Positions 8,635 through 17,480 are shown, numbered from the stretch's first letter. The stretch is 58,926 bases of DNA from Egerieenecus sp048201975 (GCA_048201975.1 DBFBGQ010000121.1:1-58926); one strand, 5' to 3'. Notes: generated by a model from the sequence alone, not told the origin. Numbers and translations: made by a program.

Positions 8635-8667
8635 GCTGTCAGATGGATCTGTCTGACAGCCCTTTTT
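8635..8667. terminator. Intrinsic terminator
   Basis: GCTGTCAGA (8635-8643) pairs with TCTGACAGC (8652-8660) over an 8-nt loop, followed by CCTTTTT. It serves the rightward secreted-protein gene. The convergent zinc-protease gene ends inside its left arm (stop 8639-8641). Confidence 0.85.
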
Positions 8668-9514
8668 CTGCGCCCATTGATGTGCTGCATACAAACGCCC
8701 TGAAATGCCGATCGAGTTGCTTGCTGTCCAAGTTCGCGATTTCAACCAGAGAATGCTGGCGCTGTAAATACTTTACAAACTCGCAGCCTAGATAATAGCC
8801 TACATCGCTGTGCTTTCGATAATTACACCAATCGCCAAAGAAGTCCTGTGTGCTGAGATTGCTGTCAATGCGTCTTAGAAATTCCTGCTTGATTTCTCTT
8901 TGGTTTGATACACACCAATTCAACCAACCATTTTGATTCTGAAGATAATAATCGGCATGCTGGCACAGAATTTGCTCGCATACCATGGCTATTCCTTCCT
9001 GATATAGTTGCGCCAAAGACGCTTCCCCTTTGGTCCGCGTTTCAGGAGAAAAAACCCCATACGTTTTATGCCAGATGTGACCAACTTCATGAAAAATTAG
9101 CGCCTGCATGCTGGACTCATTTTGCCAACCTAATTCAAGAATCTTCTCCAGTCCAATCAGAATGGCATCTCTGCCGTCAAGGGTCGTTGCCCAGCCCGCG
9201 CCATTACACAATCCCAAATAAAAAAGAATATCCAGTTCAGGGGCCTTTGGAAACAGTTCGCTTATGCGATGATCGAGCTGCTTGGCAACAGCAACAAAGG
9301 AAGCATTCGCCAATAGCGCCTCTTCCTTGTTCTGCTGTACACGATTGATGACAGGCAATATATCTTTCTCGAAATTATATCCCTTTGCATCTGTCTCACA
9401 TTTTTCACTTAGTTCTTGAGAAAATGCTTTGGTATATTTTCTCCAGCAATCCAGATCAAACACATGATTCATAAAGCAATTTTGTATTTGGTCAAATGTA
9501 TTGACGATCCGCAT
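8639..9514 (-). CDS. Predicted zinc protease (HExxH), cytosolic
   Basis: This is a 291-residue protein with a gluzincin-like site: H142-E-V-G-H146 in ALIFHEVGHIWH, and a likely third ligand E173 in LYQEGIAMVCEQ. The layout resembles DUF2268-type predicted Zn-dependent proteases, but the family is not certain. There is no signal peptide or membrane segment, so it should act in the cytoplasm. I chose ATG 9514 with GAGGTGG a few bases upstream rather than longer in-frame options. Base composition is visibly more AT-rich than its neighbours, which may indicate acquisition by transfer. It has its own promoter. Confidence 0.7.
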   Translation of the reverse strand: MRIVNTFDQIQNCFMNHVFDLDCWRKYTKAFSQELSEKCETDAKGYNFEKDILPVINRVQQNKEEALLANASFVAVAKQLDHRISELFPKAPELDILFYLGLCNGAGWATTLDGRDAILIGLEKILELGWQNESSMQALIFHEVGHIWHKTYGVFSPETRTKGEASLAQLYQEGIAMVCEQILCQHADYYLQNQNGWLNWCVSNQREIKQEFLRRIDSNLSTQDFFGDWCNYRKHSDVGYYLGCEFVKYLQRQHSLVEIANLDSKQLDRHFRAFVCSTSMGAEKGLSDRSI

Positions 9515-9633
9515 TGTCCACCTCTTCCAATGCAAAGGAGCGTTGTGATTTCTGCTCTTGCTCCTGCATCCGGCGTCATGTTTATGAAAGCTGCTTCGCA
9601 AGGGCGTAGGGCAAAGCAAATTCTTACAGGCAA

Positions 9634-9662
9634 AGTGTAGCAAAGGCATTCGTGAAAGTCAA
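9634..9662 (-). promoter_or_regulatory. Promoter for the predicted zinc protease
   Basis: On the minus strand, TTGACT (9657-9662), a 17-bp spacer and TACACT (9634-9639). The leader to the ATG is about 110 nt. Confidence 0.7.
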
Positions 9663-9707
9663 GGTCAGCTCTGCCAATGCAAGATGCATGCGCGTCATCG
9701 CGGAAAA

Positions 9708-9756
9708 GCCTCCCTTCGGCCAGCTGTATCCATGTGACCGAGAGGGAGGCGTTTTT
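9708..9756. terminator. Terminator of the ABC exporter operon
   Basis: GCCTCCCTTCGG (9708-9719) pairs with CCGAGAGGGAGGC (9738-9750). T-runs lie on both outer sides (TTTTCC on the minus strand, GTTTTT on the plus strand), so it can work in both directions. Confidence 0.75.
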
Positions 9757-9843
9757 CTGGTTGCTTGCGTCGGAAGGCAGTTTTTTGCGCGGCGGCTACG
9801 CTTTTGGAGAAATGTGACTGTACAGCGCCGCTCGGCCTGCCGC

Positions 9844-11706
9844 TTATTCCAGCTCAAACGCGCCGGTATAGAGCTGATAATACTGGCCTTTTTGTGCGAT
9901 CAACTGATCATGGTCGCCGCGCTCAATGATCCGGCCTTGCTCCAGCACCATGATCGCGTTGGAGTTTCGTACGGTGGAAAGGCGATGAGCTATGACGAAC
10001 ACCGTGCGACCAGCCATCAGGGCATCCATACCTTGCTGGACAATGGCTTCGGTTCGGGTGTCAATAGAGGAGGTTGCTTCGTCCATGATCATAACCGGCG
10101 GATCGGCCACAGCCGCCCGGGCAATGGAAATCAGCTGGCACTGCCCCTGGGACAGATTGTTGTTGTCCCCGCTAATCATGGTTTGGTAGCCCTGCGGCAG
10201 GCGGGTGATGAAGGAATCAGCGCCGGACAGCTTGGCCGCCTGGATGCATTCTTCGTCTGTGGCGTCCAGCTTCCCATACCGGATGTTGTCCATCACTGTG
10301 CCAGTAAACAGGTTGACATCCTGCAGGATGATACCCATGGAGCGGCGCAGATCCGTTTTTCGTATTTTCGTAATGTTGATGCCGTCGTAGCGGATCTTGC
10401 CATCAGCCAGATCATAAAAGCGGTTGATCAGGTTGGTGATCGTTGTCTTGCCAGCGCCGGTGGCGCCTACAAAGGCGATCTTCTGGCCAGGTTTAGCGTA
10501 CAGGGAAATATCATGCAGCACGATTTTCCGTCCGTCATAGCTGAAATCCACATGGTCAAATATGACATTTCCCTGTACTTTCGTGTAGGTCAGGGTGCCG
10601 TCGTGGTGCGGATGCTTCCAGGCGTAGACGGCGCCATCTGCGCATTCCACCAGCTCTCCGCTGCGCTCCGAGGCGCGGACCAGCGTCACATAGCCCTCAT
10701 CCTTCTCCGGATCTTGATCCATTAGCGCAAAGATGCGGCTGGCTCCGGCAAAGCCCAGCACAGCACTGTTCATTTGCTGCGCGGTCTGGGTAATGGAGGA
10801 GGTGAATTGCCGGATGAGCCCCAGGAAGGAGATCAGCGTCCCCAGCGTCGTGGAAAACATGCCGCTCCCAAACAGCGCCATGGCGCCGCCGGCAATCGCA
10901 ATCACCAGGTACTGCAAATTTCCGAACCCGGACATAATCGGCATCAGGGCTCCGGCGGCGCCGTTGGCATGCAGCGTATTGACGTAAAGCTCCTCGTTGA
11001 GCGCTCGCATGCGGTCTTTGGCCGCCTCCTCGTGACAAAAGACCTTCACGACCTTCAGTCCGCCGAACATTTCTTCGATGTATCCATTCACCACGCCGGT
11101 GGATTCCTGCTGCTTGGTAAAATATCTGCCGCTGTATTTGACAATCAGCCTTGCGACCAGCACCATGATCACAGACAGCGCCACAACGATTGCCGTGAGG
11201 ATTAAATTGAAGCGGAGCATAAAGCAAAACGCAAACAAAGTGGTAACCAGCGACGAGATCATCATGGGCAGGCTTTGCGCAATAAATTGACGCAGCGTGT
11301 CCGTGTCATTGGTATAAACGCTCATAATGTCGCCGTGGGTATGGGTGTCAAAGAAATGAATGGGGAACGTCTGCATTTTGACGAACAGATCGTCGCGGAT
11401 CTCCTTAAGAACCTTCTGACCGATTCTTGCGATGGTGCGATTGTAAAAAAGCGTGCCCAACGCGCCGATGAAGAATACCACCGCCATGGCGAGCACGACG
11501 CCCAGCAGCCTGTCAAACAGGTTTTCCCCTGTGGCCAGCATTTCCAGGATGTAGTCGTCGATGATGACCTGCATGAAGGAATTGCCGACCATTGCAGCGA
11601 TTACGCTAACAAGAATGCATACGACGACAAAGACAAACTCCTTCTGATACCGGGCAGTAATGTAATCCATGAGCCTTGCCATGGTGCCTTTTCTGGACTT
11701 ATTCAT
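9844..11706 (-). CDS. ABC exporter subunit (MdlB/BmrD-like), canonical ATPase site
   Basis: This is one half of a heterodimeric multidrug-type ABC exporter. The 620-residue protein has a six-helix transmembrane domain (about 1-310) and a nucleotide-binding domain (about 380-615). Motifs are Walker A GATGAGKTT, signature NLSQGQCQL, Walker B VMIMDEATSS with a proper catalytic Glu, and H-loop AHRLS. The signature departs from LSGGQ. An insertion containing DGAVYAWKHPHHDG sits between the domains. I chose ATG 11706 (AAAGGAGG 8 nt upstream); it overlaps the end of the partner gene by 8 nt, so the two are translationally coupled. The likely regulator is the MarR gene at the head of the operon. Confidence 0.92.
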   Translation of the reverse strand: MNKSRKGTMARLMDYITARYQKEFVFVVVCILVSVIAAMVGNSFMQVIIDDYILEMLATGENLFDRLLGVVLAMAVVFFIGALGTLFYNRTIARIGQKVLKEIRDDLFVKMQTFPIHFFDTHTHGDIMSVYTNDTDTLRQFIAQSLPMMISSLVTTLFAFCFMLRFNLILTAIVVALSVIMVLVARLIVKYSGRYFTKQQESTGVVNGYIEEMFGGLKVVKVFCHEEAAKDRMRALNEELYVNTLHANGAAGALMPIMSGFGNLQYLVIAIAGGAMALFGSGMFSTTLGTLISFLGLIRQFTSSITQTAQQMNSAVLGFAGASRIFALMDQDPEKDEGYVTLVRASERSGELVECADGAVYAWKHPHHDGTLTYTKVQGNVIFDHVDFSYDGRKIVLHDISLYAKPGQKIAFVGATGAGKTTITNLINRFYDLADGKIRYDGINITKIRKTDLRRSMGIILQDVNLFTGTVMDNIRYGKLDATDEECIQAAKLSGADSFITRLPQGYQTMISGDNNNLSQGQCQLISIARAAVADPPVMIMDEATSSIDTRTEAIVQQGMDALMAGRTVFVIAHRLSTVRNSNAIMVLEQGRIIERGDHDQLIAQKGQYYQLYTGAFELE

Positions 11707-13457
11707 CCTGGTCGCCTCCTTTCTGCTGGGATTCATAAACTTCCTGGTAGATTTTGTTGGTTTTGAGCAGCTCCTCGTGGGTTCCGATGGCGTCGATTTT
11801 CCCACCGTCCATCACGATGATGCGATCAGCATCCTCCACAGAGGAGATGCGCTGCGCAATGATGATCTTGGTGGTTTCCGGAATGTAGGAATTGAACGCC
11901 TTGCGAATCAGGGCGTCTGTTTTGGTGTCCACCGCGCTGGTGGAATCATCCATGATCAGGATCTTGGGGTGCTTCAGTAGGGCGCGTGCAATGCAAAGCC
12001 GCTGCTTTTGGCCGCCGGACACATTTGTGCCGCCCTGTTCGATATAGGTATCATACCCGTCGGGGAATGTAGCGATAAACGAGTCTGCCTGCGCCAGCCT
12101 GCAAACCTCCGCCAGCTCTTGATCAGAGGCGTTCTTGTTGCCCCAGCGAAGATTTTCCTTGATGGTTCCGGCAAAAAGCACATTCTTTTGCAGCACCATG
12201 GCTACGGCGTCCCGAAGTTCCTCCAGGCTGTAGGTCTTAACATCCTTTCCGCCCACCGTTATGGTCCCTACCGTTGCGTCATACAGCCTGGGGATGAGCT
12301 GCACCAAGGAGGATTTACCTGAACCTGTTCCACCAATGATGCCGATGGTTTCTCCGGAACGAATGTGCAGATTGATATCGGACAAGCAAAGGTTTGCAGG
12401 ATCGCCCACATAGCTGAAGCCCACATGATCAAAGACGATCTCGCCATCTCGTATGATTTCTTCCGGATGCTCCGGCGATGTAATGCTGGATTGCTCGTGG
12501 AAGATCTCCTGAATTCGGCTGACGGACTCCCGCGACATCATCAACATCACATAGATCATGGACAGCATCATCAGCGACATCAGAATCATCATGGAATAGC
12601 TGATTAGATTCTGCAGATCGCCCGTGGTCATGGAGATACCAGCTAAAACCGTTCCGTTTCCAGAACCGACGATGGCCTTGGCGGAAAACCATGCAATCAG
12701 GGTAAGGCAGGAGTAGATTCCCATCTGCATCAGAAACGGGTTAAAGGCGATGGTGGTTTCCGCCTTGGTGAAATCCTTCTGGATCTCTCCGGAAATGTTT
12801 TCAAACTTGGACCTCGTAGTTTTCCCGGACGAATCCTTTTACCACCCGGATACCATGCAGGTTTTCCCGAACCACGCCGTTCAGCCGGTCATAGGTTTTG
12901 AATACCCGATGAAAGATAGGGTGCGTCACGCGGGCAATTGCCGTCAGACAGAGGAACAGAACGGGAATGACCACAACATAGACCAATCCGATCTGCCAGT
13001 TTGTAAAGAAAGCCATCGCCAGAGCGCATACAATGGCAATGGGAGCCTTGGCCGCTACGCGCAAGATCATCATAATGGCGTTCTGCACGTTCATTACGTC
13101 CGTGGTCATGCGGGTTACCAGGCTGTTGGTGGAGAATTTATCAATGTTTGTAAAGGAAAAATCCTGAATGCGGCTGAACATCTCAGCCCTGAGATTCTTT
13201 GAAAGCCCGGCGGCTGCCTTGGTGGAAGTCAGGCCGCTGATGGTGCCGGCAACCAGGCAAAACAGCGCCACCAACAGAAGCCGCAGTCCATAGCTGCCTA
13301 TCGTTTGCATGGTTGTGCCCGATTGGGACAGCTCGTCGATGAAGCGGCCGATGATCAGGGTCAGGCACAATTCGCCGATGGTTTCCAACGCCACCATGGC
13401 TGGCGTCAGGATCGCTTCCTTTTTATAGCTTTTTAGATATTTCAGCAGTTCAATCAT
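11699..13457 (-). pseudogene. ABC exporter subunit (MdlA/BmrC-like) interrupted by a frameshift
   Basis: The N-terminal half (12801-13457, MIELLKYLKSYKKEA onward) and C-terminal half (frame open from before 12730 to 11699) read as one ABC half-transporter split by a single-base register change near 12808-12811. Before it the frame reads GFVRENYEV. After it the other frame resumes at once with KFENISGEIQKDFTKAE, the expected continuation. The ATPase part has Walker A GGTGSGKSS, signature NVSGGQKQR and MDDST in place of MDEAT. This degenerate Asp is normal for one member of heterodimeric exporters. It may be a real mutation, programmed frameshifting or an assembly error. The GGAGG site is an unusually long 12 nt from the ATG. 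Confidence 0.85.
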
Positions 13458-13501
13458 AGAATTCGCTTGCCTCCTTTGCTCGTACAGTGATTCCCGCGCC
13501 T

Positions 13502-13960
13502 TTACTCAAGGACCTTGTGCGCTGACCCTTTGGCGTTTTGCAGGATCGCCAGCAGGGATTGCTTCATGATTTGCACGTCGTTTGCGGAAATTCCGGCGCA
13601 AAGCTTACAATCCAGCGCAAACACATACTGTGTTATGCTGGATGCCACCGTCCATGCCTGGCGCGTGAGGATAATCTCCTTCCTGCGGTTATCCCTACTG
13701 TTCATTCGCACCCGGACATAACCGGCCTTTCGCAGCTTTTTCAATGTCGCGCAGACTGTGGCCTTGGAGAAGCCAGTTTCCTGCGAAAGCGCAGAAAGCG
13801 ACAACGGTTCACGACCTGCCTTCTCCTGCTCAAACAGTTCGCCTAGCAGACAAACCTGCGCAAAAGACAATTCCGAAATTTCCTCCGGAGGGTTTCCTCC
13901 GTCTCCTGGCAGCGCGCTGCCAATTTGCCGAAGCAGCCCGGCAGTTGAGTTTTGCAGCAC
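13502..13960 (-). CDS. MarR-family transcriptional regulator
   Basis: This is a 152-residue winged-helix regulator. The core reads LSLSALSQETGFSKATVCATLKKLRKAGYVRVRMNSRDNRRKEIILT, that is, the recognition helix followed by the MarR wing with its D-x-R-x-x-x-x-x-L-T signature. I chose GTG 13960 because AAAGGAGG lies 7 nt upstream. The gene is 44 bp upstream of the ABC exporter genes on the same strand, the standard arrangement for a repressor that responds to a toxic ligand and controls its exporter. It is divergent from the LysR gene; the two share a 140-bp promoter region. Confidence 0.88.
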   Translation of the reverse strand: MLQNSTAGLLRQIGSALPGDGGNPPEEISELSFAQVCLLGELFEQEKAGREPLSLSALSQETGFSKATVCATLKKLRKAGYVRVRMNSRDNRRKEIILTRQAWTVASSITQYVFALDCKLCAGISANDVQIMKQSLLAILQNAKGSAHKVLE

Positions 13961-14017
13961 CTGTTTTCCTCCTTTCGTGCGCAAATCATTCGGCAATGAA
14001 TCTTCGTACAAACAAAT

Positions 14018-14045
14018 ATTATAGGCGTTTTTGCTTGCATGTGAA
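14018..14045 (-). promoter_or_regulatory. Promoter of the marR-ABC operon
   Basis: On the minus strand, TTCACA (14040-14045), a 16-bp spacer and TATAAT (14018-14023). Its -35 overlaps the -35 of the divergent LysR promoter by one base, so the two promoters compete for space. Confidence 0.65.
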
Positions 14046-14063
14046 TTTAGACTATGTTATCAT
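14035..14063 (+). promoter_or_regulatory. Promoter of the LysR-type regulator gene
   Basis: TTGCAT (14035-14040), a 17-bp spacer and TATCAT (14058-14063), followed at once by the dyad at 14065-14081. Confidence 0.6.
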
Positions 14064-14064
14064 A

Positions 14065-14081
14065 AATAAGCACAGCTTATT
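14065..14081. promoter_or_regulatory. Perfect 7-bp dyad, candidate LysR-type autoregulatory operator
   Basis: AATAAGC and GCTTATT surround ACA. The dyad contains the T-N11-A arrangement typical of LysR-type operators (ATAAG...CTTAT). It covers the expected transcription start, a position suited to autorepression. Confidence 0.5.
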
Positions 14082-14101
14082 AATAAACGGAGGGAATTGT
14101 A

Positions 14102-14986
14102 ATGAACACGTCGCAGCTGATCTGCTTTTTAACCGTGGCGGAAACGTTGAACTTTGCCCGCGCAGCCGAGCAGCTGCACGTGACGCAGCCGGCTGTCACC
14201 CAGCAGATTCATGCGCTGGAAGGCGAGCTGAATATGCAGCTCTTTCGGAGAACTACCAGAACCGTGGAGCTCACGCAGGAGGGACTGCTGTTCCTTGGAG
14301 ATGCAAAGGCCATGGTCGACATCTATGAACGGGCGAAAAAGCGGGCGGAGTTTGCGGCTGCGGACCGAAGAGAATTCCTGATTATCGGATGCCACAGCCA
14401 TCACGACGTCCTTGATCTCGCGCGCGTGCTGGAGCGGATGAAGGCGCAGTTTTCCAATTTATATCCCGTATTTCGCGTCGTTCCTTTTCAGCACTTATAC
14501 CAGCGCCTGGCTGAAGAGGCGGTGGACGTGGTTATTGCCTTTTGGGAAAGGGAAGTCAAGCGGATGCATTATCAGGAGCTGATGAAAGTTCCTGCCGTAG
14601 CCATGACGATGGACACATCCTTTGCCGCGCCAAAAAGGGCATTGCAGCTTTGTGATTTGAGGCAGGTCCCCATCGTCGTGCTTGATCCACAGAAATGCCC
14701 CGAGGAATACAGAAAATTGCTGCATCGCGCGCTGGAGGATCGCTCGCCGAACCAGGTGTATTTCTGCGATGCAGTGGAAGCCGCAATTGCTTTGGCGCAG
14801 GCAGGTTATGGGCTTGCGATACTGCCTGATTTTCAAAAGCGGGATCCTTCCTTCCAATATCTCCCCATTGTAGACGCTTCGCCCATGTCCTATGGGGTAT
14901 ATTACAAGACACTGACGAGCTATCCCTTGCGCAAAGCGTTTGTGCAGCTTGCAAAGGAAAGCTTTCCCCAATCGCCCCTTACGTAA
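14102..14986 (+). CDS. LysR-family transcriptional regulator
   Basis: The 294-residue protein has the LysR winged helix at the N-terminus (FLTVAETLNFARAAEQLHVTQPAVTQQIHALE) and a periplasmic-binding-protein-like effector domain from about 90 onward. GGAGGG lies 7 nt before the ATG. The effector is unknown. LysR regulators often control the divergent gene, which here is the marR-ABC exporter operon; the dyad at 14065 could serve both. It ends at a strong terminator. Confidence 0.93.
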   Translation: MNTSQLICFLTVAETLNFARAAEQLHVTQPAVTQQIHALEGELNMQLFRRTTRTVELTQEGLLFLGDAKAMVDIYERAKKRAEFAAADRREFLIIGCHSHHDVLDLARVLERMKAQFSNLYPVFRVVPFQHLYQRLAEEAVDVVIAFWEREVKRMHYQELMKVPAVAMTMDTSFAAPKRALQLCDLRQVPIVVLDPQKCPEEYRKLLHRALEDRSPNQVYFCDAVEAAIALAQAGYGLAILPDFQKRDPSFQYLPIVDASPMSYGVYYKTLTSYPLRKAFVQLAKESFPQSPLT

Positions 14987-15024
14987 CTTGGATTGGTTAT
15001 AGCGTGCATGTCCTCAAACAGCGT

Positions 15025-15069
15025 GGCTCTGCTGACTTCGCAACAAAAGTCAGCGGAGCCGTATTTTTT
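15025..15069 (+). terminator. Intrinsic terminator of the LysR gene
   Basis: A 14-bp stem with one mismatch, GGCTCTGCTGACTT (15025-15038) with AAGTCAGCGGAGCC (15047-15060), is followed by TATTTTTT. Confidence 0.88.
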
Positions 15070-15453
15070 GTCAAACCACAGATGCACCTGTTCCATCTGA
15101 TGAGAACATGCTCAGTTCAATACACATCCATATGCGAATGAATCGGGCATGTAAAATGGTGTATTGGGGTAGAATTCATGCGAAGGACTTATGGCGCCAG
15201 TCCCTCCATAGGCGGTTCGCTGATAACGATTTTAGTTTTCGTCCCTCCGGGTGAAACGAAGACAGCGTGGATGGCAAAGGGCCGGCTTTCTCAAGTACTC
15301 TGGGAAAACACAGGACACCCGCTGTCTAGTGCTTTCACCATGACCCATCTAAGAATGATAACATCTACCTGAATGTTTCATGAAAAACAGTGCTGTGCAT
15401 GGAGACGGAAGCAGCTTAGACGATGGAAAGTATAATTATAACAGATTGCGGTA
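15070..15453. other. Intergenic stretch without a supported gene
   Basis: No conserved protein, RNA or repeat was recognised. A 64-codon open frame at 15178-15372 has no ribosome binding site and no recognisable motif. The stretch may be decayed sequence next to the accessory genes that follow. Confidence 0.5.
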
Positions 15454-15483
15454 TTGAAATAGCAGCATGAATGCCAATACAAT
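15454..15483 (+). promoter_or_regulatory. Promoter for the nucleotidyltransferase-like operon
   Basis: TTGAAA (15454-15459), an 18-bp spacer and TACAAT (15478-15483), about 40 bp before the ATG. Confidence 0.5.
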
Positions 15484-15525
15484 AAATGTAGAAACACGCT
15501 CACGTCGAGAAAGGAAAGGAGCTTT

Positions 15526-16572
15526 ATGAGAAACAACGATATAGAAATTCTGAAATGGACGATTGATAAGATAGAAAGTGAATACAAGGATGATGTAGCG
15601 CTTCTGATTGGCCATGGCAGCGACATGCAAGACGATGGTGGGTCAACAAAGCGGTACAAAGGGGAAATTGATTATTTTATACCGCTTACCGAGCGCGCCA
15701 ATGAGCTCTCACAGTCCTTTATTGTGGACGAAGTATGCTATGACATCTATCCGAGAACCTGGGAAAGCATTGAAGCGATGGCCGAGCTAAACGACTGCCA
15801 TACAGCATGCTTGGCGGACGCAACAGTGCTCTATGCGCGCACGGAGGAAGACAGAGAGCACTTTGAGTGCATTCGCTCAAAACTGTTTGAAAATCTCCAA
15901 TCCCGGGAAATTACTTGCGAAAAAGCGCGGGAGCGTCTCAATGTGGCAGAGGAAATTTTTCGCAGCATGATGTTGAGCAGAAAGCTTTATGAGGTGCGCT
16001 CTGCCGCAGGGTTTATCCTGGATTATTTGGGACAAAGCGTCGCGCTTTTCAATGGACGCTACTTCCATCGGAACGCGCTATACCAGTTAGAGGAGATGGA
16101 AGCGTTCTGCGAAAAACCGAAACAGTTCATGGAAGTGTATGAACAGATTATCCGTAGCGATACCATGGATGAAATCAAAAAGCTTTGCTATCAGCTGATT
16201 CTCATCGTTCAGGATTATTTGGGCACGAAAGAAACAGGTCAAGCTGTGGTGCATTACCAGTCAGTGCGTGGACTAGCAGACTGGTATCAGGAATTCAGCC
16301 ACATGTGGCGCAAGATCTACGAATGCTGCGAACAAGGCGACGTGCGCCGGGCATTCATTTGGGGGTGCTCCTTACAGCATGAGCTGGATGTGATTTATGA
16401 AGAATTTGGCCTGGAAGAAATGGATCTGGTGGGTGCATTTGATGCAAAAGATCTCTCCGTCATGGAGACGCGCGCAGAGAAAATAGAGGCCAAGATCGTC
16501 GAAATAATCGTAAGAAGCAGCATCCGGGTAGCAATCTATCCCACACTGCGCGACTTTCTTGAAAGCAACTAA
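15526..16572 (+). CDS. Nucleotidyltransferase-fold protein with helical C-terminal domain, function unknown
   Basis: The 348-residue protein has an N-terminal segment reading VALLIGHGSDMQDDGG (residues 25-39), then GEIDYFI (46-52) and a strand ending VCYDIYPRTWES. This resembles the G-S...D-x-D core of MNT-type nucleotidyltransferases, but the first metal ligand is Glu (E47-x-D49) and the Gly-Ser loop is altered. Activity therefore cannot be assumed. Residues about 110-348 are helical and could be HEPN-like. A GGAAAGGAG site precedes the ATG. It is the first gene of an operon with the Mor-like HTH gene 29 bp downstream and a third gene destroyed by an insertion sequence. Its AT-richer composition suggests acquired DNA. 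Confidence 0.6.
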   Translation: MRNNDIEILKWTIDKIESEYKDDVALLIGHGSDMQDDGGSTKRYKGEIDYFIPLTERANELSQSFIVDEVCYDIYPRTWESIEAMAELNDCHTACLADATVLYARTEEDREHFECIRSKLFENLQSREITCEKARERLNVAEEIFRSMMLSRKLYEVRSAAGFILDYLGQSVALFNGRYFHRNALYQLEEMEAFCEKPKQFMEVYEQIIRSDTMDEIKKLCYQLILIVQDYLGTKETGQAVVHYQSVRGLADWYQEFSHMWRKIYECCEQGDVRRAFIWGCSLQHELDVIYEEFGLEEMDLVGAFDAKDLSVMETRAEKIEAKIVEIIVRSSIRVAIYPTLRDFLESN

Positions 16573-16601
16573 GAGCCTGTGCTGAATGGAGGAGAGAGGA
16601 C

Positions 16602-16859
16602 GTGAAATATAAGAACGCGTCAGATATTCTACCGCCAGAATTGTTGAAGATACTTCAGAAATATGCCTCCGGAGAATTGATTTACGTGCCCTCTGGTGAA
16701 ACACGGAAAAAATGGGGAGAAGGTTCAGGGGCTCGACAGTTCTACGCCGCGCGAAATGAGGAACTCCGTCAGTTTTATTTTAGCGGAACGGATGTGGATA
16801 CACTGGCCGAAAAATATGCGCTGTCCATCGATACGATACGCAAAATTGTATTCAAATAA
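16602..16859 (+). CDS. CD3324-type (Mor-like) small helix-turn-helix protein
   Basis: The 85-residue protein begins (V)KYKNASDILPPELLKILQK and ends in DTLAEKYALSIDTIRKIVFK. This closely follows the CD3324 family of clostridial proteins, which share the Mor-activator-type helix-turn-helix. The middle part (SGETRKKWGEGSGARQFYAARN) also matches that family pattern. Its role is probably DNA binding, but no target is known. GTG 16602 follows GGAGGAGAGAGGA. Its position right after the nucleotidyltransferase-like gene suggests co-expression. Confidence 0.75.
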   Translation: MKYKNASDILPPELLKILQKYASGELIYVPSGETRKKWGEGSGARQFYAARNEELRQFYFSGTDVDTLAEKYALSIDTIRKIVFK

Positions 16860-16884
16860 ACTGCAAAAGAAGGGGGAGAAAGGC

Positions 16885-16971
16885 ATGAAATACAACAGTC
16901 AATGCGCGCCGCGGACATCCATTGGAGAAAGGAAAGCGCCATTCTTTGAGACTATCCCCAATTTTGTGTAA
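16885..16971 (+). pseudogene. 5' stub of a third operon gene, truncated by an IS256-type end
   Basis: After a very good ribosome site (AAGGGGGAG), a frame starts MKYNSQCAPRTSIGERKAPF and runs into the insertion-sequence end. Its last codons (IPNFV-stop) are simply the translation of that end (CCCCAATTTTGTGTAA). About 24 native codons remain, too few to identify the product. Confidence 0.55.
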
Positions 16972-17017
16972 ACCTCCTGTGTGGTGTAGAATAGAAGCAC
17001 CACACAGGAGGTTTACA
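16967..17017. repeat. 20-bp perfect inverted repeat sequestering the transposase ribosome site
   Basis: The arm 16967-16986 (TGTAAACCTCCTGTGTGGTG) is perfectly complementary to 16998-17017, with an 11-nt loop. The second arm contains AGGAGG (17006-17011), the ribosome site of the transposase ATG at 17019. RNA reading in from outside would fold and hide that site, a known way for insertion sequences to limit transposase made from host promoters. Confidence 0.8.
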
Positions 17018-17018
17018 T

Positions 17019-17480
17019 ATGCCCAGGAAGAATTGCAGCCTGGAAGAAAATGCCCGCAGAGAGAAGATCCGAGAGCTGCTGCAGATGGCAAACATCGGCA
17101 GTATGGATGACATCCAGAATCTGTTCAAGGAGACCATTGCCGAGTTCATGGAGAACGGCTTGGAGGCAGAGCTGGATGACGAGCTGGGATACAGCAAATA
17201 CGACTACAAGAACAAGGACACAGACAACAGCCGCAACGGCCACAGCAGCAAAACCCTGTGTACCAGCTTTGGAGATGTGGAGGTATCGGTTCCACGGGAT
17301 CGGAAGGGGGAATTTGAACCTCAGGTGCTGAAAAAGAATCAGACCAGCATCAGTCAGGACATTGAGAAGAAAATCCTGTCCATGTACGCCAAGGGTATGA
17401 CAACCCGCGATATTGAGGCCCATATCCAGGATATTTACGGTATTTCCGTCTCAGACGGGTCAATCCCAAATTCTGTGTAA
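17019..17480 (+). pseudogene. IS256/mutator-family transposase, N-terminal fragment
   Basis: The 153 codons include the mutator-type segment GLEAELDDELGYSKYDYKNK, then DTDNSRNGHSSKTL, and the pattern VEVSVPRDRKGEFEPQVLKKNQ. These are typical of the first third of IS256-family transposases (usually about 390-410 residues). The frame breaks after the YGISVSD motif, exactly where a second IS-type end begins, and closes with IPNSV-stop derived from that end. The catalytic DDE residues are absent, so it is inactive. Confidence 0.85.

Noticed and set aside
15178..15372. 64-codon open frame in the gap after the LysR gene
   Set aside because: No ribosome binding site, no recognisable motif, and no conserved neighbour arrangement.
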